64,000 nucleotides of DNA from CAVSNH01 sp963729275. GTDB lineage: Bacteria > Actinomycetota > Acidimicrobiia > Acidimicrobiales > RAAP-2. Position 1 is the stretch's first letter; every line of letters begins with the position of its first letter. The stretch spans positions 1,480,573 through 1,544,572 of the forward strand of contig CAVSNH010000013.1 of NCBI GenBank assembly GCA_963729275.1. Direction: 5' to 3'. The position numbers and the translations under genes are program-made. Positions 27,890 through 37,446 of this stretch are shown one piece after another. The notes beneath the pieces were generated by a model. The model did not search any database. It saw only the letters and a list, made by a program, of their open reading frames with translations, and was not told the origin of the DNA.

Positions 27890-28697
27890 GTGATAGAGAA
27901 CCTTCAGAAAACGAATGGCGAACCGCCCGTGGTCCTGCGAGGGCTGCACAAGTCCTTCGGCGCCCAGGTGGTCTTGAACGGGATTGACCTGACGGTCGCC
28001 CGAGGTGAAACGCTCGCGGTGCTCGGCCGCAGTGGTACCGGCAAGAGTGTTTTGTTGAAGATCATCATCGGGCTCCAGAAGCCGGACGCGGGCTCGGTGA
28101 ATATCCACGGGCAGGAGATTGCCGGAATCAGTCTTGGCGAGCTCAATAAAATCCGGAGAAAGATGGGTTTTTTGTTCCAGCAGGCGGCGCTCTACGACTC
28201 GCTCACGGTAGAGGAGAATGTGGCCTTTCCTCTGAAGCACAACACCAACATGCCGGAGTCCGAGCGGCGGAATCGAGCTCAAGGAATTGCTGAAGAGCGT
28301 GGGGATGGAAGGCGATCTTAAGAAGATGCCCTCCGATATTTCCGGCGGCATGCAAAAGCGAGTGGGGTTGGCGCGGGCCTTAGCTCTCGACCCCGACATC
28401 CTGCTGCTGGATGAGCCCACGGCGGGACTGGATCCCATTACCTCCGGCGAGATTGATGAGCTGATTCTCAAGCTGCAAAAGGAACATGCCATGGCATCCA
28501 TCGTGGTCACGCACGATTTGCAAAGCGCCAAGACTATCGCCGGCCGGCTGGCACTGCTCCACGAAGGGAATGTCATACTCGAAGGCACCTTCGAGGACCT
28601 GGAGAAAAGTCACGACAAGTTCGTGTCAGACTTCATGCGGCGGGACGCCCAGTTTGAAGAAGAACATTGTAGCGCCGGCCTTCAGGTCGGCACGTAG
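27890..28697 (+). CDS. mlaF: MlaF-type ATPase of an MCE lipid transporter, one frameshift
   Basis: This is the ABC ATPase of the lipid transporter. The first frame has Walker A (GRSGTGKS, about residue 48) and the Q-loop (LFQQAALYD); after one extra base near 28275 the second frame has the signature 'SGGMQKRVGLARALALDPDI', Walker B (LLLDEPTAGLD) and the H-loop (VTHDLQSAK). All catalytic elements are present across the two frames. GTG 27890 is the likely start, although the frame opens at 27860. Partner of the MlaE permease and the MCE protein on either side. Confidence 0.85.
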
Positions 28698-28705
28698 GAG
28701 AATAT

Positions 28706-29901
28706 ATGTCGAGAGTGGCGCGATTGGGAGCTTTCATCTTTACGACGCTGGCGATTCTGGCCGTGGGAACCTTTATCGTGGGGAACTCGCAATACCTCTT
28801 CACCTCCACGTACCGGCTCAAGGCGCAGTTCAGCAACGTGGTGGGGTTGGATGCGGGCGCCGGGGTTCGGGTGGGTGGCGTTCATCCGCGGAACCGTGCA
28901 TAGCATCGAGTTGCCTCACCGGCCGGGCGATAAAATCACCGTGGAAATGGACCTCGACACCCGAACGCACGACATCGTCAAGCAAGACTCCGTAGCGTCG
29001 ATCGAGACCGAGGGCCTGCTGGGGAACGAGTATATGGCGGTTTCGTTTGGAACCGCCGGGGCGGCCAACGTGCACGACGGTGATACCATCTCGAGCCACC
29101 CTCCCATCGCCATGTCGGACCTGATTAAGAAGTCGCAGGATCTTTTGGATAGCAGCCAGCAAGCCATCAAAAACGTTACGCAAACCACCGCGAATTTAAG
29201 CTCGATCAGCGCCAAGATCGACCAGGGTCAGGGGACTGTCGGGGCATTGATCAACGATAAGACGGCCTATCTCGAACTTAACCAAACGATGGACGGAATG
29301 CGCGAAACGGTAGCCCATGCGCAAGCGGGGGTCACCGACTTCCAGGAAAACATGGAGGCGCTGAAGCATAATTTCTTCGTGCGCGGGTATTTCAAGAATC
29401 GCGGTTATGAAGATTCCGCGGAGCTGGCGAAGGACGAAATCATAAGCCTGCCCCCGGGCACCGCCCCAGAAAACCTTTACGTTCGAGGCCAAACAACTCT
29501 TCGGTAAGGTTGATACGGCCAAGCTGAAAAACCAGAAGTCTCTGGACGCTGCCGGCGATTTCCTGACCGATACCGATTTTGGGGTTGCCGTGGTGGCCGT
29601 GTATTCCAGCATGGAAGGGGATGCCGGGAAAGACCTGGTCCTGACCCAAGGTCGCGCCCTGGTGGTCCGCGAATACCTGGTTGAGAATTTCGGTTTCGAC
29701 GATCGGCGGCTCAAGACACTGGGGATGGGGAAGAAAACCGGCACGAGCCCTGAAACCGGTTGGGGCGCTATTCAGATCCTCGTTTATCCTGCGGGCACTG
29801 AAATGCCGACTGCGAAGCTGGCCCAAATTGGCGCTCCCTCCAAGACCACCGCAGAATTGCCGGTTGCCGAATCTCCCGCTACCGTTCCAAAACCACAGTA
29901 G
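28706..29901 (+). CDS. mlaD: MlaD-type MCE protein fused to an OmpA-like C-terminus, two frameshifts
   Basis: MCE proteins form the periplasmic tunnel for lipids. The N-terminal frame has a membrane anchor ('LGAFIFTTLAILAVGTFIVG') and the start of the MCE domain ('YRLKAQFSNVVGLDAGAGVR'); after one extra C near 28885 the domain continues ('LPHRPGDKITVEMDL', 'LLGNEYMAVSFGTAG') with a long helical tail. A second shift near 29475 leads to 'AGDFLTDTDFGVAVVAVYSS' and 'LTQGRALVVREYLVENFGFD', an OmpA-like peptidoglycan-binding pattern. The C-terminal fusion would tether the lipid channel to the cell wall. Confidence 0.78.
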
Positions 29902-30083
29902 CCCCGGCGCGTTCCACGAACGCAGGGCTTCGGAAGTGCCTTGCAGCTCCTCTGCGGCTCTGATCTTACGCGTTGATTATCTGGACAATGAAAAGCCCTC
30001 CCTAAAAGCATTTTTCACCGGCGGGAAAAGCCTTGACGTTTTGTCCTAATTCCCCAATGTTCAAATGTAGCCTCTTTTTCCGC

Positions 30084-30111
30084 TTGACAAGATGGATAGC
30101 CATGTTATACT
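30084..30111 (+). promoter_or_regulatory. Near-consensus housekeeping promoter
   Basis: TTGACA (30084-30089) and TATACT (30106-30111) with a 16-bp spacer, matching the vegetative sigma-70 consensus almost perfectly. No clear protein gene begins within the next 800 bases, which are filled with repeats. Confidence 0.7.
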
Positions 30112-30117
30112 AGCTTA

Positions 30118-30800
30118 GGAGAGCAGTGATGAATCAAGAGTGGACAGCAACGATCGTGGCGGGTCACCAACACGCTGGCCAGGGTCCGAAATGAGGGGCG
30201 GCCCCATAAAGATGTTAAAAATGAAGGAACCTCCGGGGATGTGCATGAAAACACTGGGGACGATGACAAAGTGTCGAGCGACAAACACGGCTTTATACAT
30301 GAAAATGCACCCATTGAACGATAATTGACAAGAATCGGGCGGGATTTTTGGCGGACATGTACGGATTGCGTGACAAATCGCGGCTGGTGGCTGGACTCGG
30401 TCTGGGGCTGGACTCCGGAACCTGTCCCGCGATCTCGCATTCTGGGCCATTTTTCCCGGGATGCCCCATCTCACGTCCCGCCGTGTCAAAGTTCCCTAAT
30501 GCCGCGTCTTGCATCCCGTGCGAAGCTCTTGTCTCTCGCGATGTTAAACAAAAGTAAAGGGGTTAGCTGTTAAAGGCCAAGATCTTAAGAAAATGTATCT
30601 GATTGCAAATAAGGTAGTTAACCGATTTTTGATGGTAAGCTTGCGAAAAACGCGGGGGGAAAAAATGAAGGATAGTCTCGCGATGTTATTGAAAACAAAT
30701 GGTGGAAAAATGTCCGTTTTTGCCTCTCTCGCGATGTTGTTGAAAAAGCAGCTAGTTATTTGTTGTCTCTCGCGATGTTTATGAAAAGTAAGGTGGTTAG
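30118..30800 (+). repeat. Repeat-filled transcript region (TCTCGCGATGTT repeats)
   Basis: Four copies of TCTCGCGATGTT followed by A/T-rich tails containing TGAAAA occur at 30534, 30676, 30727 and 30768, and a variant (CCGGGGATGTGCATGAAAAC) at 30233-30252. They resemble the repeat at 14.5-14.8 kb read on the opposite strand. Near 30813-30840 GTGAC/GAGTG short repeats follow. The stretch 29902-30926 contains no convincing coding region. The strong promoter at its left edge suggests a non-coding transcript. Confidence 0.55.
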
Positions 30801-30926
30801 TGAAAATAGCAGTGACGAGTGATGAGTGGCGAGTGACAAGAAAGAACGTCCGAAGTCGAAAAAGAACAGTGACCAGTGACCCTTCGACAGGTGTCATGGC
30901 AGCTTTGCTCAAAAGGAATCTTCCGC

Positions 30927-31856
30927 ATGCAGATCCGTGTGGGCTACGAATTTATCTATACCTTTCCCCAACCGACGCCGATGATCTTAACGGTAAGCAT
31001 CCATTATTCACGCGCTTCCGACATCGTCACGCCGGATCATCTGATCACCAACCCGTCTGTTCCGCTCACCGCCTATCGCGATGGCTTCGGAAATTGGTGC
31101 AGCCGCATTGTGGCGCCTCCCGGCCAGTTTCGAATAAGGAGCAACGGGGTGGTAAGAGATACCGGCTTGCCGGATATCGTTGTTCCTTCTGCTCAGCAGC
31201 ACGCGGTGAAGGATCTGCCGGAAGAGACTCTGGTGTTTCTCCTGGGCAGCCGATATTGCGAGACGGATCTGCTGTCCCCGGTGGCCTGGCAACTCTTCGG
31301 GGAGGCGCAGCGCGGCTGGCCGCTCGTTCAGGCGATCTGCGACTATGTCCATAACCGCATCACTTTCGATTATCAGAATGCGCGCTCCACCAGGACGGCC
31401 TGGGAGGCCTATAACGAGCGCTCCGGAGTCTGCCGCGACTACGCGCACCTGGCCATCGCATTCTGCCGCTGTATGAATATTCCGGCGCGGTATTGCACGG
31501 GTTACCTGGGCGACATGGGGACTCCGCCGCCTTATGGTGTTCCGGATTTTGCCGCGTGGTTTGAAGTCTATGTCGGTGGCGGATGGTATATCTTCGACCC
31601 TCGGAACAACGTGCCCAGGATCGGGCGAGTGCTGATCGCGCGAGGCCGCGATGCGGCGGATGTCGCGATCGTAACCACGTTCGGCCCGAACACGCTGGAG
31701 AGCTTCAAAGTCTGGACAGACGAAATTGAGGAGAGCAGGCACCGTTGGTCCTCTCCCGAACTGCGCGATCAGGGCTTAATATGTCTCTCCTTACCGTACG
31801 CCATGTCACGATTTATCGTTATTCCCAGCCAGTCGGACTCGGGCAGCATCGAATGA
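30927..31856 (+). CDS. Transglutaminase-like cysteine protease family protein 1
   Basis: ATG 30927 (MQIRVGYEFIYTFPQPTPMI) has AAGGA about nine bases upstream. The N-terminal beta domain (to about 140) precedes a transglutaminase-type papain-like core with the nucleophile in 'NERSGVCRDYAHLAIAFCRC' (about 178) and 'YIFDPRNNVPRIGRVLIARG' with the catalytic-type Asp. At the usual His position it reads PDFAAWFEVY, so the classic His is absent, as in many members of this bacterial subfamily. The frame runs on past the expected end and overlaps the next start by about 75 bases, which could reflect another indel. Confidence 0.8.
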   Translation: MQIRVGYEFIYTFPQPTPMILTVSIHYSRASDIVTPDHLITNPSVPLTAYRDGFGNWCSRIVAPPGQFRIRSNGVVRDTGLPDIVVPSAQQHAVKDLPEETLVFLLGSRYCETDLLSPVAWQLFGEAQRGWPLVQAICDYVHNRITFDYQNARSTRTAWEAYNERSGVCRDYAHLAIAFCRCMNIPARYCTGYLGDMGTPPPYGVPDFAAWFEVYVGGGWYIFDPRNNVPRIGRVLIARGRDAADVAIVTTFGPNTLESFKVWTDEIEESRHRWSSPELRDQGLICLSLPYAMSRFIVIPSQSDSGSIE

Positions 31857-32672
31857 TGTTCCGGCCTCGGGAAAGTCACGACCTTAAGCTTCTCAGGACC
31901 AGCTTGACCATCACGCCCAATCCGGCTCGTCTTCGCTGGCTCCATGATGTGTTCGACAATTCCATCGCCATCGCTGAATTCGACGGATTCACTTCGGAGC
32001 TTCGCTTTGAGAGCATCGTGACGCTTCAGCATTTCGAAACCGCCTTGCCGGAGTACCCGCTGGAGGAGTACGCGAATACCTATCCGTTCCGCTATTCGGA
32101 TGAGGATCTCCCCAACCTCGCGCGGGCGCTGGCCCCTCACTATCCCGGCGATAACGTTCGTCAATGGGCAGGCCAGTTTCTGGATCCGTCGGGGACCACC
32201 GGAACCATGAACTTGTTGCGCTCGATGACCCTCGGCATCAAGGAACAGTTCCGCTACGTGCGGCGCAGTGAAAAGGGCGTACAGACGCCCGGACGAAACC
32301 CTCCAGAGCCGTCGCGGCAGTTGCCGGGACTTCGCCGTCCTGATGATGGAAGCGACGCGATCTCTTGGCTTGGCCGCTCGCTTCGTCAGCGGGTACATCT
32401 TCGTTCCTGGCAACGATAAGAGCGTCACGGGTGGCGGCGCAACCCACGCGTGGATGCAGACTTACCTGCCGGGAGCGGGCTGGATTGACTTCGATCCGAC
32501 CAATAGCATCATGGGCAATCGCAACCTGATTCGTGTCGCCGTCGCCTGGTCCCCGGATCAGGTTCTGCCGTTATGGGGCACCTTCGAGGGCTCTGCCAAC
32601 TCCTTCCTCGGCATGGACGTCACGGTGAGCGTGACCGAAGAAAGTCCTGAGCGAGAAGGCCGTGGGCAATGA
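31781..32672 (+). CDS. Transglutaminase-like protein 2, one frameshift
   Basis: The N-terminal bacterial transglutaminase-like region is clear (MSLLTVRHVTIYRYSQPVGL, 'HRMMFRPRESHDLKL'). After one extra G near 32290 (ACGCCCGGACG) the next frame holds 'SRRGSCRDFAVLMMEATRSL' (Cys), 'TGGGATHAWMQTYLPGAGWI' (His) and 'DFDPTNSIMGNRNLIRVAVA' (Asp), so the whole triad is preserved across the two frames. Length about 297 is normal. It is a tandem paralogue of the preceding gene, and such pairs often work on proteins or peptides in the cytoplasm or envelope; substrate unknown. Confidence 0.8.
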
Positions 32673-32717
32673 CGGTCATGTTCAGTGGCTCGGATTGCTT
32701 CTGCTTGTACCCGAGTC

Positions 32718-33302
32718 TTATGCTGACGCGGCCCTGGCGTGGGCCATCTCCGGCTCGCCGGCCAGATCCTCAAATAGCGTCCGAAAATGAATCATGGCCT
32801 GGCGCAAGTCCTCGGTGGAGGCATGTCCAAGCCCTTGGCGAACCGCGATTTCATGGGCTTTACGATAGTTGTCGATCACCAACGGATGGTCCACCGAAAC
32901 ATCTGCCGCCCGCTGTTCAAAGTCCGTTACCGGATAGCCCCGGGTCGACATCACATCGCGCAGAAGTTGGTCAGCGTCCGTTACCGCGCCCCCGGGACTG
33001 TCAACGAACCGCCCCTGGACGCTGCGCCACGACTCTAAAAACCGCGCCCGGTCGCCTGGGGCGAGTGGTTGGATGTGGAGAGACTCGATACGGTCATTGC
33101 GCCCTTCGAGCCCGGCTTCTCCATGCCGCCGGCTCCCGCCTTTCGCCAAAGCGCGGTCATATTCAGCTCCACCAAACTGAGTGCGCAACCTTTTTGTCCG
33201 GCGATTCCGGAGAACCAACAACCCGGCGATGCCTGCTACCACAATCACTGCGACTGCAATGATTATGGCAATTTCTGTTGTACTTAATGCTGGTATATTC
33301 AT
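32718..33302 (-). CDS. Single-pass membrane protein of a conserved bacterial family
   Basis: An N-terminal helix (STTEIAIIIAVAVIVVAGIA, about 7-30) is followed by a cytoplasmic region with 'RTQFGGAEYDRALAKGGSR', 'APGDRARFLESWRSVQGRFV', 'DSPGGAVTDADQLLRDVMST' and 'FEQRAADVSVDHPLVIDNYR'. This pattern recurs as an unnamed family of about 190 residues in many soil bacteria. Function unknown. It follows the OmpA-like gene by about 25 bases, so it shares that transcript. Confidence 0.72.
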   Translation of the reverse strand: MNIPALSTTEIAIIIAVAVIVVAGIAGLLVLRNRRTKRLRTQFGGAEYDRALAKGGSRRHGEAGLEGRNDRIESLHIQPLAPGDRARFLESWRSVQGRFVDSPGGAVTDADQLLRDVMSTRGYPVTDFEQRAADVSVDHPLVIDNYRKAHEIAVRQGLGHASTEDLRQAMIHFRTLFEDLAGEPEMAHARAASA

Positions 33303-33326
33303 GACCTTGCCTCCTGTTTTCGTGAA

Positions 33327-35088
33327 TCACTTCTCGATGTCTTCCTCGGAACCGTCGCAGCCGCTATCGGCGGCGGTGCGATGTTTGCGCCAGTCGCCCA
33401 TGTGCCTCTCGGTTGTCGATAGCTTTGCGGCAGGGCACCCCATTTTCAGAGAACGGGGGCAGTAGAGCAGCAGAGCCCCACATGCCCGCGGCGATCCCGT
33501 TTCCCCTATCAGTCCGCCTCCTACGGCGCCGCCGGCCTGGGCGCCGATCGCCTCTCCCGATACCACCAGTTCAACCCGGCGGTTGATCTGCCTGCCCTCA
33601 GCCGTGTCGTTGGTGCCCACAGGTTGGGTCTTACCGAAGCCCTTGGCGGTGACCGAATCCGTCAGGACCCCTTGGGCCACCAGGTAGGAGCGTACGGACT
33701 CCGCGCGTTGGTCGGACAGGTTCTGGTTGTATTCGTCGCTGCCGACGTTGTCCGTATGGCCATCCACTTCAATGTTGAGTCCAGGGTAGGCCAGCAGAAT
33801 GCCGGCGACCTTGGACAGCTTTTCCCGCGCTCCCGGCTTCAACGTGAATTGGGCCGTGTCGAACAGCACATCGGACATGTTAACGATTAGCCCGCGGGCG
33901 CTATCCCGCGTTTGAAGAACGGAGTTCAATTGCTGCGACAACTTGGCACGCAGAGATGCTTTGTCGTTCTCGGCCTGTTGCCCGGCAAGTTGAGCTTGTC
34001 TGCTCGGCTTGGCTTTGGCTCTGCGGCCTGGGCCGCTGGCGCAGAGAGCAGCATCCGACGCGGCGCGGGCTTGGGCTGCGTCGGCCTGGGCCTTGGCGGC
34101 CGCAGCGTCCGACGTCACTTGATTTTGGGCCGTCTGGGCCTTAGCCGCGGCGGCGTGCGGTCTCGGCCTGCTTCTTCTGCCGGTCTGCCTCGTCGGCCTG
34201 GGCCTTCGCCTGGGCTTCGGCATCGGCGGAAACTTGGAGTTCGCTCGCTTGGCGTTCCTCATCTATCTTCTTGACGGTAATAATGCGTGCATCCTCGGCG
34301 GTTTGTACGGCTTCACGCGCGTCCGTGATCTCCGACTTCTTATTGCCTCTTCGCGCTTGAAAGTCCTCCGCGTTCTGCAAACTTACTTGGGCTTTATCCA
34401 GCGAGTCCGCCGCGTACTGTTTCGCTCCCGTCCATTTGGCGATTCGCACCGCATTGCGCGCCTCGTAAAGCTCGAGCGGGGTTCTCGAATCCATGGTCAT
34501 GGGCTGAAGCTCGTCCGGATTGACATTCAGCTCGTACTGTCCCCTCTGGAGCAGTTCGTACTTCGCCTCAACTTCCTCAAACTGTCCCTTGGTGTCCGAC
34601 CTCACTTCGTTCTCCATCACCACCACATCACTGGGCTGCGTGACGGCAAAGTAGGGTTCGGCAGTCACGATCAGGCCAAAAGCCTGCAGATTGCTGGTCA
34701 CATTCAACTTGCTTTTGCCATCCTGGCCGAACAGGACTTCGCCCAGGTTCACCGGACGGCCCTCGGGACTAACGGCCCACAAGACGTAGGTCAAGTACTC
34801 GGGACCGAATTTGCTCGCCGGCTGCAGGCCTTGGAACTCGGCATTGACATGGATTGCCCCCTGCTTGCTCGCCACCTCGGCATTGCCGCGGGCCTCAGGC
34901 AGAAGGGTGGTGCCTTGGAAGTTAATTTTGGTGGCTCCGCTCCGGTGGCGGTAATTAATGGCCTGGGTTGTCCGTGCCACGACGACAATCCGATAAATCG
35001 GAACGGTGCCGGTCTTTTGCGGCTCGGTTTGCGCCAGCGCGCTCAATGAACTCAATGCAATCAAAAGCGTAACAAGGGTCTTCACCAT
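33327..35088 (-). CDS. OmpA-family envelope protein with coiled-coil, frameshifted
   Basis: ATG 35088 (GGAG nine bases ahead) opens a signal peptide and a beta-rich domain ('KINFQGTTLLPEARGNAEVA', 'EYLTYVLWAVSPEGRPVNLG'). A long Ala/Lys/Gln-rich coiled coil follows, broken by one extra C near 34155; after it the OmpA domain is complete: 'SDVLFDTAQFTLKPGAREKL', 'IEVDGHTDNVGSDEYNQNLS', 'DQRAESVRSYLVAQGVLTDS'. OmpA domains bind peptidoglycan. Beyond 'VELVVSGEAIG' the frame runs on into unlikely sequence up to 33327, so the true stop may be nearer 33530. The regulated promoter lies 200 bases upstream. Confidence 0.82.
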
Positions 35089-35284
35089 TTATGTTTCTCC
35101 TTTTTCTCCGTAGAGGAAATCGGCTTTGTCACTGTTGTGCCGCACAGGCCGTACAACTCCCTTTCGGGGTCGCCTTGGTTCAACTTTCTGAGTGCTACCC
35201 AGACGGGAAAGTTAGCTTTTCCTGCCAGATTCGGCCGTGCCCCAATTTGGGGAGGGCATCGCGCCGAATCTGAGAGGCGCTATT

Positions 35285-35349
35285 GTTATACCCTTGGCTG
35301 GATTCACTGTCAGTTCAGTACGGCTCACCTGCATGGTCACAATAGCTCA
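35285..35349 (-). promoter_or_regulatory. Shared-motif promoter before the OmpA-family gene
   Basis: Plus-strand half-sites GTTCA (35313), GCTCA (35323), GGTCA (35335), GCTCA (35345), all perfect. Minus-strand CTGACA (-35) and TATAAC (-10, 35290-35285), 17-bp spacer. Best copy in the window. Confidence 0.82.
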
Positions 35350-35379
35350 CGCAAAATACTAGGGAGTGCCTATTGATAT

Positions 35380-35515
35380 GGAGCATCACAAAGAAAGTCG
35401 TATAGTCGAAGATTGAGCTGATGGGGCCGATAAAGAGAATGAACCGCCTGATTTCCCCGATGTTCCAGGGGCGCGGCCGAGCCACTTGTTCTTCGTCCAC
35501 GGCATCCGCTGAGTT
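35380..35515 (-). pseudogene. Internal fragment of a P-type Mg2+ ATPase (MgtA-like)
   Basis: About 42 residues read 'SADAVDEEQVARPRPWNIGE' then 'IRRFILFIGPISSIFDYTTF' and 'FVMLH'. 'RPR.W.IGEI.RF...IGP.SSIFD..TF.VM' is the hallmark of the C-terminal membrane part of magnesium-translocating P-type ATPases. Nothing else of the gene remains. It is joined directly, out of frame, to the porin fragment on its 5' side. Confidence 0.7.
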
Positions 35516-35894
35516 GATCGTGACAGACGCCACCCGGCGTGACCGTTGCATTCTGGTTCAGGAAGGTGTAAGTGGCGCCGAATTTCAATCGCTACAGCTC
35601 CGAAATCGCGTCGGTGAGCTTGTTAACCGGCTGGAAGATGGAAGCAAAGGGATCAGAGTTTATGAGTGGATCTGCGGGTATCTTGGATAATGCCATAGCG
35701 TCGGAATCAAGCTCTTGTTTAAGATCATCAGGCTCTTGCTTGAGGCTCATCGCTGACTTACTTTGGCTCACAGGAGCGTTTTGATCGGTGGGGGGAGTGC
35801 TGACAGTGCCGCTCTGGCCGAAGGCCGCGAGACTTGAAGTCACAAAAAGCACGAGCAAAGACGTTCTTACGGATCTAACTCGTAAAGTCTTCAT
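35516..35894 (-). pseudogene. N-terminal fragment of an OprB-like carbohydrate porin
   Basis: ATG 35894 opens a signal peptide (TSLLVLFVTSSLAAFGQSG), a Ser/Asp-rich coiled stretch and 'DPFASIFQPVNKLTDAISEL'; after an in-frame TAG the reading continues 'RLKFGATYTFLNQNATVTPG' and 'GVCHDQLSG', the start of a barrel like carbohydrate-selective porins. The rest of the barrel is missing; the sequence switches to the magnesium-ATPase fragment at about 35515. Both a nonsense codon and a large deletion have inactivated it. It follows the sugar porter gene by 43 bases. Confidence 0.6.
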
Positions 35895-35936
35895 GGGCGT
35901 ATTTCCTGTGTTCCATGCTCGGATCACTCCCCGGCA

Positions 35937-37346
35937 TTATTGCCTCTGAAGAGAGAAACCCCGCTGGGAGCGCAAGGTCCGTTCGATATCTTCCAGCGTG
36001 CGGCCTTTGGTCTCTGGAACCACAAAGTAGGAAAACAAAAGAGACCCAATGGCGAGCATCCCATACAGCCAGAACGTCCAGCTTGGCCCCAGCGCCTGGA
36101 CCAACGACAGGAAGGTGAGTGATACCACGAGGTTTGCCGCCCAATTCGTTCCCGAAGCCGTCCCTTCCGCAATGCCGCGGATTTTCAACGGGTAGATCTC
36201 CGCGATGAGCAGCCAGAAGATCGGCCCCAGGCTGATCGCGAAAGAAGCTACGTACGCCATGAGGATGAACACTGCCAGCCAGCCCTGCTGGCTGCTGGGC
36301 GCATGGGCGCGGAAGACAAAGCCCATGACGCCCAAACTGACGGCCATTCCACTGATACCTGTCAACAGCAGCGGTCTCCTTCCGACACGGTCAATCAGCC
36401 ACATGGCAACGAGTGTCATCAAAACGTTCACCAAGCCGATACCCGCGGTGGCCAGAATCGCTCCGGTTGCAGACGGGATGCCCGCGGACTGAATGATGGT
36501 GGGAGCGTAGTAAATCACGGTGTTGATTCCCGTGATCTGCTGAAAGATGGCGAGGCCAATTCCGACGGTCAACGCCGGGCGGACGGCGGGGGCCAGCAGA
36601 TCGGAGAAATGCCCGCGCTCTTTTGCCTGGGAAATTGTGTCCTGAATCTCCGCGTATTCCGCCTGGATGTTCGGTGTTCCGCGAATGCGCGCGAGTACCT
36701 TCTGGGCGGTGTTGCCTTGGCCATGTTCGGCGAGCCAACGAGGGGTCTCCGGCATGGCCAGCATCCCCAACCCGAGCATCGCGCCGGGTACCACGGCCAG
36801 ACCCAGCATCCATCGCCACGAACCGCTCTTCCCGAATCCGTAATCGACGAGGTAAGCGCTCAGAATCCCGACCGTGACGGCAAGCTGGAACAACGAAACC
36901 TGCCAACCGCGCGCCCCGGCTGGCGAGACCTCCGAGATATACACGGGAACCGTGGTCGAGGAGAGACCAATCCCCAAGCCGACGACGATGCGGCCGGCAA
37001 TGAGGGCCCCGACGGAGCCCGCCGCGGCGCAAACGATGGCGCCGGCTACGAAGATCACCGCGGTCACCAGCAGCATGAGGCGGCGGCCGTAGGCGTCCGC
37101 CAGTTTTCCCCCGCTCAGCGCGCCGGCCGTGGCTCCGATCAGCACGACGCTGACGACCAATTCCTGATGAAAAACGGAGAGGTGAAACTGCGATTTGATG
37201 AAGAGCAAGGCGCCCGAAATAACGCCCGTATCATAACCAAACAAAAGTCCGCCCACTGCGGCGAAGACCGCCGCAATGAATACGAACCCTGTGCTGCTGG
37301 CCTGCACCGTTAACAAACCCGATTCTGCTTTCACCTGAGTATTCAT
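35937..37346 (-). CDS. MFS sugar porter
   Basis: The 469-residue protein has twelve predicted membrane helices and all the sugar-porter signatures: 'GGLLFGYDTGVISGALLFIK', 'GGKLADAYGRRLMLL' (loop 2-3), 'GRIVVGLGIGLSSTTVPVYI' with SEVSPAGARG, 'FQQITGINTVIYYAPTI' in helix 7, 'DRVGRRPLLL' (loop 8-9) and 'VPETKGRTLEDIE' after helix 12. It imports a hexose or pentose, probably by proton symport. It lies 100 bases downstream of the glycogen branching enzyme and probably shares its transcript. Confidence 0.93.
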   Translation of the reverse strand: MNTQVKAESGLLTVQASSTGFVFIAAVFAAVGGLLFGYDTGVISGALLFIKSQFHLSVFHQELVVSVVLIGATAGALSGGKLADAYGRRLMLLVTAVIFVAGAIVCAAAGSVGALIAGRIVVGLGIGLSSTTVPVYISEVSPAGARGWQVSLFQLAVTVGILSAYLVDYGFGKSGSWRWMLGLAVVPGAMLGLGMLAMPETPRWLAEHGQGNTAQKVLARIRGTPNIQAEYAEIQDTISQAKERGHFSDLLAPAVRPALTVGIGLAIFQQITGINTVIYYAPTIIQSAGIPSATGAILATAGIGLVNVLMTLVAMWLIDRVGRRPLLLTGISGMAVSLGVMGFVFRAHAPSSQQGWLAVFILMAYVASFAISLGPIFWLLIAEIYPLKIRGIAEGTASGTNWAANLVVSLTFLSLVQALGPSWTFWLYGMLAIGSLLFSYFVVPETKGRTLEDIERTLRSQRGFSLQRQ

Positions 37347-37446
37347 CGTTGTCTTCCTTCCTCACCGCGGCGACATCGGCTACCGCCACGTTTCGGTCTT
37401 CTTGGCAGGGCAGGTTGTCATGGACCCGGCGCCTTTTCAGTTCCAG

